The notes beneath the pieces were generated by a model. The model worked only from the letters and a program-made list of their open reading frames with translations. It was not told the origin of the DNA and did not search any database. The translations under genes and the position numbers were made by a program. From Pleurocapsa sp. PCC 7319 (lineage in GTDB: Bacteria; Cyanobacteriota; Cyanobacteriia; Cyanobacteriales; Xenococcaceae), in contig NZ_KB235922.1 in assembly GCF_000332195.1 (NCBI RefSeq), positions 2,256,211 to 2,320,210 of the forward strand: DNA of 64,000 nucleotides, given 5' to 3'. Position 1 is the stretch's first letter, and every line of letters begins with the position of its first letter. Below are positions 8,871-17,364 of this stretch, in pieces.

Positions 8871-9416
8871 ATGAGCCTAGCTACTCAAGTTCTCAAATAC
8901 AGTTCAACTAGAGCAGTGGAATTATGGAATCTACTCAAGCAAACTAAAGATGAATCGGATCTCGAAATCTTAACCGCTTCATTTCTACAGCATAAATCTG
9001 ACCAGGAAGTTGCTATTGATGCGGTGGCAGATGTTGCCGAACAGATTGAAGCCGAAATTGCCGCGATCGCTGCCAGGAAACAACATCTAGTCGAACTTCA
9101 TAACCGAGCAATCGAACGCCTTAAAAGTAAAAAGGAAACTATCGACAGAACCATCATCAAGCTCCATGAATCAGGAGCGATCGCTAATAAGACAGAGGGT
9201 TTATCTAGAACTATCAAAATTCAAAATAATCCTCCAAGTTGCCAGGTACTAATTCAGACTGAGGATTTACCAGAAGAATATCGGTATGAAAAGGTTGAGA
9301 TCAAACCAGATAAGAAAGCCATTACTCAAGCTTGGAAACAAGGCATTGAAGTAGAAGGTACGGAAGTATTTCAAAAACAACGAGTAGTTTACGGATTAAG
9401 CAAGGATATTACCTAA
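8871..9416 (+). CDS. Siphovirus Gp157-like protein
   Basis: 181 residues. A long helical first half is rich in Ala and Glu (EQIEAEIAAIAARKQHLVEL). A C-terminal strand-rich part holds the family hallmark LPEEYRYEKVEIKPDKKAI and GIEVEGTEVF. Gp157-family proteins occur in phages and plasmids next to recombination or replication genes; one streptococcal member was linked to phage resistance. A good ribosome site (AAGGAG) precedes the ATG. It sits in a run of closely spaced small genes. The role on this plasmid is unknown. Confidence 0.65.
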   Translation: MSLATQVLKYSSTRAVELWNLLKQTKDESDLEILTASFLQHKSDQEVAIDAVADVAEQIEAEIAAIAARKQHLVELHNRAIERLKSKKETIDRTIIKLHESGAIANKTEGLSRTIKIQNNPPSCQVLIQTEDLPEEYRYEKVEIKPDKKAITQAWKQGIEVEGTEVFQKQRVVYGLSKDIT

Positions 9417-9417
9417 G

Positions 9418-9795
9418 ATGACAGACTCTTCAACAACTAAAACCCCACAACCAGAACCTTACAATTTAGATAAATGCACAGTCAAAATTGTCATACTATT
9501 GCATCCAGGAGATTCTACTAACGATGATGCTAAATGTACTATTGCTGTCAGCACCCATGAAGATATTCCTCTAACTCAAATAGTCAAGCGATCGCAGGTT
9601 AATCTACCCGAACCAATTACAGATTTGCTTGAAGAATTAAAAGCTGACTTGCCCCAACGAGAGTTTCATGCTCGCGTCAAGCAAAGCAAAACCAGTAAGC
9701 AAAAATCTACTAAATCTAATAAAACCAGTTCTCAGACCAAAGTAGAACCAACCGAATCAAATACCTCAACTATCAAACAAGTTCAATTATTTTAG
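9418..9795 (+). CDS. Hypothetical plasmid protein
   Basis: 125 residues starting 1 base after the Gp157-like gene. The first 80 residues contain strands (CTVKIVILLHPGD, CTIAVSTHEDIPLTQIV). The last 40 are a low-complexity Lys/Ser/Thr-rich tail, as in single-strand-binding or nucleic-acid-interacting proteins, but no family was recognised. Confidence 0.5.
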   Translation: MTDSSTTKTPQPEPYNLDKCTVKIVILLHPGDSTNDDAKCTIAVSTHEDIPLTQIVKRSQVNLPEPITDLLEELKADLPQREFHARVKQSKTSKQKSTKSNKTSSQTKVEPTESNTSTIKQVQLF

Positions 9796-9803
9796 TACAA
9801 GCT

Positions 9804-9989
9804 ATGAGTGATAAAGTTCCCGTAGTTTTTGAAGGCAAAGAATATCCTATTGATGCAGCAATTGCAGCAGATGATGACAAACTGCGACAAGTCTTATCCC
9901 CCTTCATTCCCGCAGCTGCCAACGCCAAGATTCAGAGGGAATCAGGTCAACCAATTCAAATAATTAAACAGGCAGGAACAAAAGGATAA
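9804..9989 (+). CDS. Small hypothetical protein, ubiquitin-like/PRTRC-C-like
   Basis: 61 residues: VPVVFEGKEYPIDAAIAADDDKLRQVLSPFIPAAANAKI. The beta-strand start followed by a repeat of alanines and a Pro is reminiscent of small plasmid proteins of the PRTRC system C type, but this is only a resemblance. Its stop overlaps the ATG of the next gene by one base (TAATG), pointing to coupling. Confidence 0.4.
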   Translation: MSDKVPVVFEGKEYPIDAAIAADDDKLRQVLSPFIPAAANAKIQRESGQPIQIIKQAGTKG

Positions 9990-10264
9990 TGAATCAATCT
10001 CCTCTAGAATACCTGTGCAGTAGTCCAGAAACTATTAATCCCGCTATTGTTACCGCTCGTAAAATTCAACATCTCGAACTGTCAGGACAAGTGACTCCAG
10101 AGATGATGGCAGAATTAGCTAAAGAAGCCAAAAGTGCGATTGCGCTCCGCGCACTGCCAAAGGCAATCGTCGAGGGCAAACAGGCTATTACTAATTACGG
10201 CTATAGTCTAGAGCAACTAAAGCTCGCCAATTCCCAACCCAACAAGATTCCCTGGGGATTTTAA
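9989..10264 (+). CDS. Hypothetical plasmid protein
   Basis: 91 residues, alpha-helical (NPAIVTARKIQHLELSGQVT, then MAELAKEAKSAIALRALPKA). It is translationally coupled to the gene before it and is the last gene of the small-gene run that starts with mobC. Family unknown. Confidence 0.5.
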   Translation: MNQSPLEYLCSSPETINPAIVTARKIQHLELSGQVTPEMMAELAKEAKSAIALRALPKAIVEGKQAITNYGYSLEQLKLANSQPNKIPWGF

Positions 10265-10318
10265 TAAATAGTATTGTCTCGAAAAAGCTAAATGATAATA
10301 AACTCATCCTCGCTCTGG

Positions 10319-11188
10319 CTAGTCTGAGCCAGTATTATCGAGAGCAGTTCCATATTCAAGTTCTAAAAGTACCAACAGCTTTTCTTCTAAGATTGTTAGA
10401 TAGGGAGTTTTAAGCTTTGCCAAACCATTTAAAATCCAAAGTGCGGCTTCATCCAAGTTCCCCGTTTGATGAAGCTCACTCATACGAACGCCCAGATTCT
10501 CCATTTGCTTACATTCATCCTGGGAATATTCTAAAGATTGAAGATGCTCTGGTCGCAGTATGTATTCATTATCCCAAGTAGCAACCGAGCAGCTAAATTT
10601 ATAGACTTCGCTCACAATACACCAGCAGCCACTTTTACCCCGTAATTCGGGATTGTCCTTAGCTATAAGAAAGCAAACTTCTCCTACTCGAAGAGTTATT
10701 GGCGGTCGCTTTTTATCCTTGATACGCTGTACCACATCTTTGACAATCTTTCCCGTCGGTACTTTACCTCCAGCCTCTTCTACAGCAGTCTCCCAAGCTA
10801 ATACCTGTTCTTCGGCATTTAGCTGACTCATCGGTCTTACCTGTCCTTCCCTAGTTGGCAAAATGTGTACAAATTGTACACATTTTTCGCTCAAGTTGTT
10901 GTATATTTTAGCAGCATCAATTAGTTGATATGAACGACGGCGAACATAATCAAAGCGATCGCGACAGTAATCTTCAAAAGTAGCGTGAGTAGAGCGGTAA
11001 AGCCTACGGTCGCGTAACTGCATTAATGCCATGCCAGCTTCGTAAAATGCCCGTTCGACTTTTCTTTCCAAGTGTAAGCGATCGCCTTCTTCTTCTGTAG
11101 TAAGAGGTGCGATGGGTAATACTGCTAGTTCGCTAGTTTTACTCGAAGATTTTCTTCTCTTTCGCCATTGCTTTTTGGAGCGCGCCAT
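10319..11188 (-). CDS. ParB/KorB-like plasmid DNA-binding protein (putative)
   Basis: 289 residues with a very basic N-terminus (RSKKQWRKRRKSSSK). The segment ALMQLRDRRLYRSTHATFED, then YCRDRFDYVRRRSYQLIDAA, is the helical DNA-binding type seen in cyanobacterial plasmid proteins and DUF3102 relatives. The C-terminal half contains a small strand-rich domain (LRVGEVCFLIAKDNPELRGK). It may be a regulator or partition DNA binder. A 27-bp palindrome lies inside its own coding sequence and a half-site lies upstream, so it could bind its own gene. It ends convergently with the small-gene operon. Confidence 0.5.
   Translation of the reverse strand: MARSKKQWRKRRKSSSKTSELAVLPIAPLTTEEEGDRLHLERKVERAFYEAGMALMQLRDRRLYRSTHATFEDYCRDRFDYVRRRSYQLIDAAKIYNNLSEKCVQFVHILPTREGQVRPMSQLNAEEQVLAWETAVEEAGGKVPTGKIVKDVVQRIKDKKRPPITLRVGEVCFLIAKDNPELRGKSGCWCIVSEVYKFSCSVATWDNEYILRPEHLQSLEYSQDECKQMENLGVRMSELHQTGNLDEAALWILNGLAKLKTPYLTILEEKLLVLLELEYGTALDNTGSD
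10860..10886. repeat. Perfect 27-bp palindrome (11-bp arms) inside a coding sequence
   Basis: AAAATGTGTAC, five central bases AAATT, then GTACACATTTT. A related half-site AAATTGTACA lies at about 11387-11396 between this gene and the recombinase gene. The symmetry fits an operator or a parS-like binding site. Confidence 0.6.
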
Positions 11189-11498
11189 CTATTGCTTCTC
11201 CGATGATGCTTAAATTATTTTACCTTCTCAGCACCGTTAAAGAGATGTCGAGGGACACTCAATGCATGAAAATATAGTATCAATCGCCAAAATAGCTCTT
11301 GGAAACATCGATTCTCAAGAGCTATCTGTGAGTTGGTAATATCGCTGATAAATCGTTAATGATTACCCCTATTCAGGGGCAAAGGCAAATTGTACATACT
11401 TTTATCCGCTACGGACGATCGCGCTTCACGCCTCAACAAAGTCGATCGCAAATAAACTTTAAGTGGGAGAATAATTAAGAAAGTGTAAAAAGCCAATA
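11189..11498. promoter_or_regulatory. Divergent intergenic region with inverted repeats
   Basis: Between the ParB-like gene and the divergent tyrosine recombinase gene. It holds ATAGCTCTTG...CAAGAGCTAT (11292-11325, 10-bp arms, 14-base spacer), CCCCT-ATTC-AGGGG (11366-11379) and the half-site mentioned above. A recombination (resolution) site or operators are likely uses; no dif consensus was seen. Confidence 0.4.
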
Positions 11499-12455
11499 AT
11501 GAGCTACCTGCTTTATTCTCAAGCAGCACAATTAAAGCTACACGAGCCAGTTCCCGTCACTCTTCATCCTGCCGCAGTTTATCTTAGTTCGTTAAGCCAA
11601 GGGTCGCGTCGCTCTATGCTGTCTTCTCTCAATGCAATCGCTCGTCTATTGACCGAAGGAGAGTGTGATGCTTTTTCTCTAGATTGGTCAAAGTTACGCT
11701 ATCATCATACCGCAGCAGTTAGAACTGCTTTAAAACAAAGGCTTGCTCCTACTACTACCAATAAAATGTTAGTTGCTTTGCGTCGGGTTCTCACTGAGGC
11801 CTATCGCTTAGATTTAATTGATGCCAACGACTTTCATAAAGCTGTCGATATCTCTAATGTCAAAGGCACAGGAAAACTTAGAGGTCGCGCATTAACTGGT
11901 GGTGAAATAGAAAGTTTGATCTCTTGTTGCCACGAACAAGGAGGTGCGATCGCCATTAGAGACGCAGCGGTGCTTGCTATTCTTCGTTGTGGCGGTATTA
12001 GGCGACAAGAATTAGTTCGCTTGCAGATCGCCGATTTGGATTTAGCTACTGGAGAATTAACTATCGAGCGAGGTAAAGGCGGAAAGTTTCGTATTGTTTA
12101 TTTGACAAATGAAGCAATCGCCATGGTTGAAGAATGGTTAGAGATTAGAGGCAATCACCCTGGTGCATTAATCTGTCCTGTAAACAAAGGCGGTAATATA
12201 ACACTGCGCCATTTCGCAGAAGATGGAGATGGTATTTACAAGTTGGTCAAAGCTAGAGCAACAATGGCGGGAGTCAAACATTTTTCACCTCATGATTTTA
12301 GGCGTACATTTTGTAGCGATCTTTTGGCAGAGGGTGAAGATGTGTTTACGGTACAGGAATTAGCTGGTCATGCTTCTCCTGCCACTACTGCTAAATATGA
12401 CCGTCGCGGTGAGGGGAGAAAACGTCGAGCAGTTAAACGACTAAAATTTAAATAA
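11499..12455 (+). CDS. Tyrosine recombinase/integrase (Xer-like)
   Basis: 318 residues. The N-terminal SAM-like core-binding domain spans about residues 20-120 and the catalytic domain about 140-315. Visible catalytic residues: Arg in CGGIRRQELVRL, Lys in ERGKGGKFR, HxxR in HDFRRTF, the second His in LAGHASPATTAKY and Tyr in AKYDRR. It cuts and rejoins DNA through a 3'-phosphotyrosine link. On a plasmid this enzyme usually resolves multimers or inserts the plasmid, and the inverted repeats just upstream are possible sites. All catalytic residues are present, so it is likely active. Confidence 0.85.
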   Translation: MSYLLYSQAAQLKLHEPVPVTLHPAAVYLSSLSQGSRRSMLSSLNAIARLLTEGECDAFSLDWSKLRYHHTAAVRTALKQRLAPTTTNKMLVALRRVLTEAYRLDLIDANDFHKAVDISNVKGTGKLRGRALTGGEIESLISCCHEQGGAIAIRDAAVLAILRCGGIRRQELVRLQIADLDLATGELTIERGKGGKFRIVYLTNEAIAMVEEWLEIRGNHPGALICPVNKGGNITLRHFAEDGDGIYKLVKARATMAGVKHFSPHDFRRTFCSDLLAEGEDVFTVQELAGHASPATTAKYDRRGEGRKRRAVKRLKFK

Positions 12456-12495
12456 TTGCCAAATGCCATAAAATTAGACTATTGAACGTTAGTTC

Positions 12496-12976
12496 TTATT
12501 CCATACCCTCTAATAACTTAGCTATTTGTTCTGGTGCAGGAAGCTGATCTTTTAATTCTTGAGGTAGGGTTGAAACAATTTGATAGGTAGCAATCCCTAT
12601 CGGCTGATTAGATTCTTTAAGGGCATATTCAACAATCCAAACTTACGTGCCATACGGATGTAGAACTCCCGCATTTCATCATCTTTGCACTTCTGCATGA
12701 GTACCAAATTATGCGTCCAGCTAAAAAACCGCTGATGCCTGGAAATTCTTGTTGTAAATCTTTGGCTAATTGTTCTACTACTGACTTTCCCCAAGTTTCT
12801 CCCTGTTGTCGAGTTACAATCGATTTGCCAATCTTCCAGTAAAGAGCGATCAATTTTTGGTTAACTGCTTTAAGAGCTTCATACTGAGCAGAACGAATAT
12901 GCTGCTTTATTTCACCCAGTAATCTTCCGTAGTTATCAGCATTTAATTCGCTCATTTTTCCTGTCTTTTGTGACAA
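12496..12976 (-). pseudogene. Decayed DUF1016 (YhcG-type PD-(D/E)XK) nuclease gene
   Basis: The N-terminal DUF1016 part is intact (ALKAVNQKLIALYWKIGKSI, GKSVVEQLAKDLQQEFPG). The frame is then lost near 12725 and continues in another frame (DDEMREFYIRMARKFGL). A third piece holds the C-terminal family end (NQPIGIATYQIVSTLPQELK ... LLEGME, stop at 12496-12498). The central catalytic region is missing. So there is at least one frameshift and one internal deletion, and the nuclease is dead. Confidence 0.75.
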
Positions 12977-12991
12977 TCTAATTATTTATCA

Positions 12992-15900
12992 TTAACTCTG
13001 ACAGCATTTTAATTCTTGACAGTTGACTAATGCTTCTTTGCCATATTTATCTTTAATTTTGGCAACTATTCCCGTAGTAGCTTCAACAATCCATGTACCC
13101 TTCGCTTTTAACCATTCAACTATCGTTCCTGGCTGGATAATCTGGTTTTTTCCTGACTCTATTTCAATGTCCGCTTCGGGAGATAAATTATTATCTTTCC
13201 CTATAGTGGACACGGCAGACAAATTATAAACGTCACCACTGCTTGCCAATTCAGCTTGTGTGAAGGCATTATCTTTTTGCAACCAGTTCGTAAAGATTTC
13301 TTCTCTGCCGTCATTAGGGGATTCAAACACATAAACCCTTTCTCGTTGCTCTCTTGAACCCAGGCGACCAATATAAGTCAGTTTTAGTCCCAGTAAACTT
13401 AGTAATTTTTGAGCTATTTTAATTGGCGTATCTGAGTCTACTATAGTCAGACCTAAAAACGTTTTGAGTTCTCGCTTATTCGCATGAGCTAGCTCGGCAA
13501 TTAACTTGATATTGGGATCGCTACCTCTATACTGAACTCCTGGTTTGAGTAAATTGATAATCAAAGTCTCTAACAGTCTTAGTGGTGTAGACAGCAAACT
13601 GCGATTGAAATCTGGCAGCCATAAACGATTCTGATTATGCTTGGCGATCGCCTTTAACTGTTTTAAATCTCGCTCTATTAGATATTGTCTACCGACAGTG
13701 AGGTAATAGTGAGACAGTATCTTGCCGTACCAACCTTCGTCATCCTTTGCTACCAGATCGGGGGTAATGGACACATCGCTGCCATAACGTCTAACTAAAT
13801 TGCCCTTACGTTCGACCCATCTTTCTGATTTAGTTTTAGCTCGTTTGTCTTTTAGTTTCTTATATTGAGTGTCTGTAGGGATAGGTGCATCGGCTACTTG
13901 AGTGCATTCAGTTTGATATTTAGTTTGAGCTACCTGTTTTAATTGTGTTTCTATGTCGGTAACCCGATTAGGAACTTCTGTTTTAGGTTCATTTGGAGCG
14001 GTTACTTCGTGTCCCTCAGCAATTAAACCTTCGACAATAGATGAGCGATAGTTTTGCATAGTGAGGTTTATATAACAACCTCTTCTTGCCCAGGTGTTCA
14101 AGGATTCTGGTTGGAAGTTAGTATCGAGATCCAGGTCTGACAAAAAGGTATCGGCAAGCTGTAAGTATCGAATATTCTTGCTGGCTTTATTTTTAGTGCT
14201 GGCAATTAAAGCTTTTTTAACCGTAGCTCCATTACCCACCATACATTTATGAAAACCTCGTTTGGCTGCCCAAAGGTAGCGGGGAACATTGGCTCTGATC
14301 CGTGCTAATGCTTGGCGAATAGAATCAGCCGTTTGTACTCCTTGAGCGATCGCCCAAACGGAATCAAAATGAGGGACTTTTTTAATTTTGCCTAAGCTTG
14401 TATTTATTCCCTGCAATAATAGTTGAAAGGCAATGGGAACTTCCCAATGGCGTTTATTCCTCCTTTCGCATTCGATACTAACTCCTGTTTCAATCGAAGG
14501 AGAAGCGATCGCCAGATCGTAGTTGGGTAATATTTCATTAAGGTGAGCAATACAGCCATAGGCTGGATGAGACGGATCGGCTACTGTTTCTGAATCGATG
14601 CGGAGGATTTTTTTATTCGGGAATTTTAACTGAAGATAGGATTCTAGGTTTTGTGTACCCCATTTAGACTTGAGTTTCTGAGCCGAACAACTAATAAAAG
14701 GTCTGCCCCCTGCTTCTATATGATTTACTAAGTCTCGAACCAAACGAGCGGGATTTTTCTCTTCGTAATTATGTATTGTCCAACGTTGCTCAATAGGCGG
14801 TTGCCAATCATTGACCACGACAAAAGGTTCGACATGAAAACCTGCCAGAGAACGAATATAGTCGATAGCAACATCTGATAAGTCGGCATCGGCTAAATAT
14901 ACTTGACCGTCCCCTGAAAGATTATTTTGAATTAGAGTTTTAAACTGAGCTAAAATCTCTACTCTTTCGTTTGCACAGGTTGCTGAGTTGAGCATATGCC
15001 AAATTACCTGTTCGGCTTCATCAATAATTACTATTCCATCCTCCCAATTATCGGCATTAAACCTCGCTCCAGAGTTGGGATGCAGTGAATCGATACAAAG
15101 TCCATATCCAAGAATAGTTCCATATTCAACAGTTTTAATTTCACTCAGGTAAGGAAGTCCTACTCTTTGACATAATGCCTCACCTAATTGAATGCGGTGG
15201 GTTAGTAGCAGTACCCATTTGCCTTCTCTTGTGGCTTTGTCTACTATTTGTTCGAGTAAATAAGTTTTTCCAGTGCCTTTGGGAGATTTGAGGCAGATGA
15301 GTTTGGCAGTTTCGGGGATGGATAGGGGGTAGGGGGTAGGGGGTAGGGTGTCGGGTTGAAGGTTTTGATTAGCAAGCTTGTCATTCTTGTCTTCTCCTTC
15401 CTGTCTACTACCTGCATGCGGGCAAGCCCTTTGCGCCTTCTGCCTTCTGCCTACATGCGGGACGGACGCTTCGCGTCCCAGTGCGCGAATCGAAGATTCG
15501 CCAGTCGTCGAAGACGACGACCTGAGCCGAATGGCTCTGCGACGATCTGCCCCTTCGGGGCTGTCCCTTTGTGCCTCAACTAAAGACCGCGGAAGGCGGT
15601 CACTCGCAAGCCCTGTCTTCGCAAGGCAGGGAACGAGTGACCCCAGATATCTTCTATTAACCTGAATATTGGCTTTGTAGGTCAACCCAACTGAGGAGCG
15701 GACTAACCATGTTTCTAGAGATAATGCCTGATCATAAGCTTGATGAAATGCCTCTGCACCATTTTGGACGATTAAGTCATCAACTCCCTTCGCTGACTCT
15801 TGCCAGCGAATTACTTTGACATCAACTCCAGCTTTAGCGAACAGTTTGCCTGTTTTGGCAATTGCTATATTGACATTGGCAATTGTGCTGGCTTTAGTGT

Positions 15901-16669
15901 CTTTATCGAAGGCAAAACAAACTTTACGTCCAGGTTGAGCAAAGACTTGAAGTTGAGGAATTAATTTGGCTAGTCCTGTTTTACGCCCAAATTCATCTTT
16001 GGGTTGGCGGTAGCCGTTGAAAACACCAGGTAAGGCGATCGCTGCGTAGCCCAGACTAAGTAAAGCAGCAGCTTTTTTAGCTCCCTCGGTAATTATCAAG
16101 GGAACTGACCGATTACTTACTACCCATGACCAAAATGATATTGGGACAGTGCGACTACTGAGTCGGAGAGTTAAAGGAGAGAGAAATAGCTTAATGTTGT
16201 TTAGACGAGCTACAGTGTGCCAAAGAAGCCGAGAAACTTTAAGGGCAATTATTCCTGTCGGGTATTTCGGAGGACCTTCATATTTGATTATTTTCCCTTT
16301 GTCTGCCGATAGTCTGGGTAGAAGTGGTTTGAATTGTCCCCAGAGATCGTCATGGTAGTTGTTTAGGACATCAATCCCCGATACCCACCAACCTCCAGCT
16401 TCAATATGGCGATAGCGTTTGAGGATACTATAGCTGACTGCACCTGTGTTAATTCTTTTAAGCTTATCGGAAATGAATAAGCGATCTAATGCTGTATTTC
16501 CTTCTAAGTGGAAAAAGTTAAGTTTGATTATATCTGGATGGATTCCACTTCCGCACTGGAGTTCTTGATATTCAGCAGATGTTAGTTGGTTTGGTAATTG
16601 TTCTTCTTTCGATGTATCTGAAGCAGCGCAATGTTTCGGTAATTGTTGCGTCATTGAAGGAGACTCCAT
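12992..16669 (-). CDS. CyRepA1-family plasmid replication protein (DUF3854 toprim-like plus helicase)
   Basis: About 1225 residues. The N-terminal DUF3854/toprim-like domain includes LIITEGAKKAAALL and KVCFAFDKDTKAST. A helicase-like ATPase follows, with Walker A KSPKGTGKT (15264-15289 on the coding strand) and Walker B IVIIDEAEQ. This is the makeup of the cyanobacterial plasmid replication protein CyRepA1. The longest frame starts at a TTG (16705); ATGs at 16669 or 16654 are more likely. Between the two domains lies an in-frame linker of about 110 residues (15320-15660) made almost entirely of repeated palindromic DNA and a heptamer repeat. It reads as low-complexity Arg/Ser and PTPYP-like protein. 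Iterons lie just upstream. Confidence 0.8.
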   Translation of the reverse strand: MESPSMTQQLPKHCAASDTSKEEQLPNQLTSAEYQELQCGSGIHPDIIKLNFFHLEGNTALDRLFISDKLKRINTGAVSYSILKRYRHIEAGGWWVSGIDVLNNYHDDLWGQFKPLLPRLSADKGKIIKYEGPPKYPTGIIALKVSRLLWHTVARLNNIKLFLSPLTLRLSSRTVPISFWSWVVSNRSVPLIITEGAKKAAALLSLGYAAIALPGVFNGYRQPKDEFGRKTGLAKLIPQLQVFAQPGRKVCFAFDKDTKASTIANVNIAIAKTGKLFAKAGVDVKVIRWQESAKGVDDLIVQNGAEAFHQAYDQALSLETWLVRSSVGLTYKANIQVNRRYLGSLVPCLAKTGLASDRLPRSLVEAQRDSPEGADRRRAIRLRSSSSTTGESSIRALGREASVPHVGRRQKAQRACPHAGSRQEGEDKNDKLANQNLQPDTLPPTPYPLSIPETAKLICLKSPKGTGKTYLLEQIVDKATREGKWVLLLTHRIQLGEALCQRVGLPYLSEIKTVEYGTILGYGLCIDSLHPNSGARFNADNWEDGIVIIDEAEQVIWHMLNSATCANERVEILAQFKTLIQNNLSGDGQVYLADADLSDVAIDYIRSLAGFHVEPFVVVNDWQPPIEQRWTIHNYEEKNPARLVRDLVNHIEAGGRPFISCSAQKLKSKWGTQNLESYLQLKFPNKKILRIDSETVADPSHPAYGCIAHLNEILPNYDLAIASPSIETGVSIECERRNKRHWEVPIAFQLLLQGINTSLGKIKKVPHFDSVWAIAQGVQTADSIRQALARIRANVPRYLWAAKRGFHKCMVGNGATVKKALIASTKNKASKNIRYLQLADTFLSDLDLDTNFQPESLNTWARRGCYINLTMQNYRSSIVEGLIAEGHEVTAPNEPKTEVPNRVTDIETQLKQVAQTKYQTECTQVADAPIPTDTQYKKLKDKRAKTKSERWVERKGNLVRRYGSDVSITPDLVAKDDEGWYGKILSHYYLTVGRQYLIERDLKQLKAIAKHNQNRLWLPDFNRSLLSTPLRLLETLIINLLKPGVQYRGSDPNIKLIAELAHANKRELKTFLGLTIVDSDTPIKIAQKLLSLLGLKLTYIGRLGSREQRERVYVFESPNDGREEIFTNWLQKDNAFTQAELASSGDVYNLSAVSTIGKDNNLSPEADIEIESGKNQIIQPGTIVEWLKAKGTWIVEATTGIVAKIKDKYGKEALVNCQELKCCQS
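15323..15349. repeat. Heptanucleotide tandem repeat (STRR type) inside the replication gene
   Basis: The unit TAGGGGG is repeated with a period of 7 bases about three and a half times. Such short tandem heptamers are known in cyanobacterial genomes. Here they are in frame and encode the PPTPYP-like part of the linker. Confidence 0.7.
15451..15643. repeat. Array of palindromic hairpin modules inserted in frame in the replication gene
   Basis: Successive perfect stems are visible: GGACGC-TTC-GCGTCC (15464-15478), GCGAATC-GAA-GATTCGC (15485-15501), GTCGTC-GAA-GACGAC (15504-15518), GAGCC-GAAT-GGCTC, GCCCC-TTC-GGGGC, GACCGC-GGAAG-GCGGTC, and a long stem GGTCACTCG...CGAGTGACC enclosing CCCTG...CAGGG. 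Junctions carry CAGTG/CAGTC. The frame stays open throughout. Related modules occur in transposase genes elsewhere in the window. Confidence 0.8.
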
Positions 16670-17106
16670 TAATTTATTTGAAGCCTTAAAACCACGACAC
16701 AGCAAGCATTAACGTCCCATAGCCAATTCACGCCAAGTGTTTTGGCGTAGCACAAGGTAAATGTTGAAGAAGATCGAAGCGTGCAACTCTAAACAACAAG
16801 AGATACAATATAAATTCCTACATTTACATTGTGTCTCTGTTTTCTAGTTGATAGCTAGAGTTATTCAGAGAAATGGGAAGGGGCTTAGATACCTGCTTTT
16901 ATAAGTTGTGGATCTAGGCTCTTTTCTAATTGAGTGAAACAAATCGGAAAGAATAGTCGGTATTAAATAGTTTCTTTCACCTCAAGAATAAATATTTCAA
17001 CTCCTATTATTGCAAATCCTCCGATCGCACTGTTTAGGAGCTACCTAAACAATTTTTTTGAATGTTTAAGAGCTGAAAATATTGAAATATCGTGGTTTCA
17101 CCTAAA

Positions 17107-17190
17107 AAACGTTTCCGAATGAACACCAAACGTTTCCGAATGAACACCAAACGTTTCCGAATGAACACCAAACGTTTCCGAATGAACATC
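17107..17190. repeat. Four tandem 21-bp iterons
   Basis: The unit begins AAACGTTTCCGAATGAAC and ends ACC. Three units are identical and the fourth ends ATC. There is no spacing between units, so this is not a CRISPR array. They are probable binding sites for an initiator or for the XRE-domain protein. Confidence 0.85.
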
Positions 17191-17300
17191 AAGTGTTTAG
17201 GAGCTATAGTCATTGATATATATAAATACTGAAGGTTTGTTAATTTTTGTAGTGTTTAGGAGTCTAAAAATCCTTCCCAAACAGCCATAAAATTGATTGC

Positions 17301-17328
17301 CAAAACAAAAAACCCTTCGATGGAGGGC
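17301..17328 (-). terminator. Candidate rho-independent terminator of the XRE-domain gene
   Basis: On the minus strand GCCCTCCATCGAAGGG is followed by TTTTTTG, about 40 bases after the stop of the gene ending at 17365. The stem is short. Confidence 0.45.
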
Positions 17329-17364
17329 ATTTGAAAGATATTGAGGCATATTTTATTAGCTTGA

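Larger units (their letters stand above)
16706..17364. promoter_or_regulatory. Putative replication origin and control region
   Basis: A 650-bp gene-free region between the replication gene and the XRE-domain gene. It contains four 21-bp iterons (17107-17190), an inverted repeat GTTTAGG-AGCTA-CCTAAAC (17032-17050), and further copies of TGTTTAGGAG at about 17193 and 17252 with a variant near 17062. Iterons beside a Rep gene are typical of iteron-controlled origins. Confidence 0.65.

Noticed and set aside
10315-10332. CTGGCT-AGTCTG-AGCCAG as a bidirectional terminator between convergent genes
   Set aside because: It overlaps the end of the coding sequence and has no T-run on either side.
15356-15665. 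Plus-strand frames over the hairpin array
   Set aside because: They arise from palindromic repeats antisense to the replication gene.
17107-17190. Repeat array that might be a CRISPR
   Set aside because: The 21-bp units are directly adjacent with no spacers; they are iterons.
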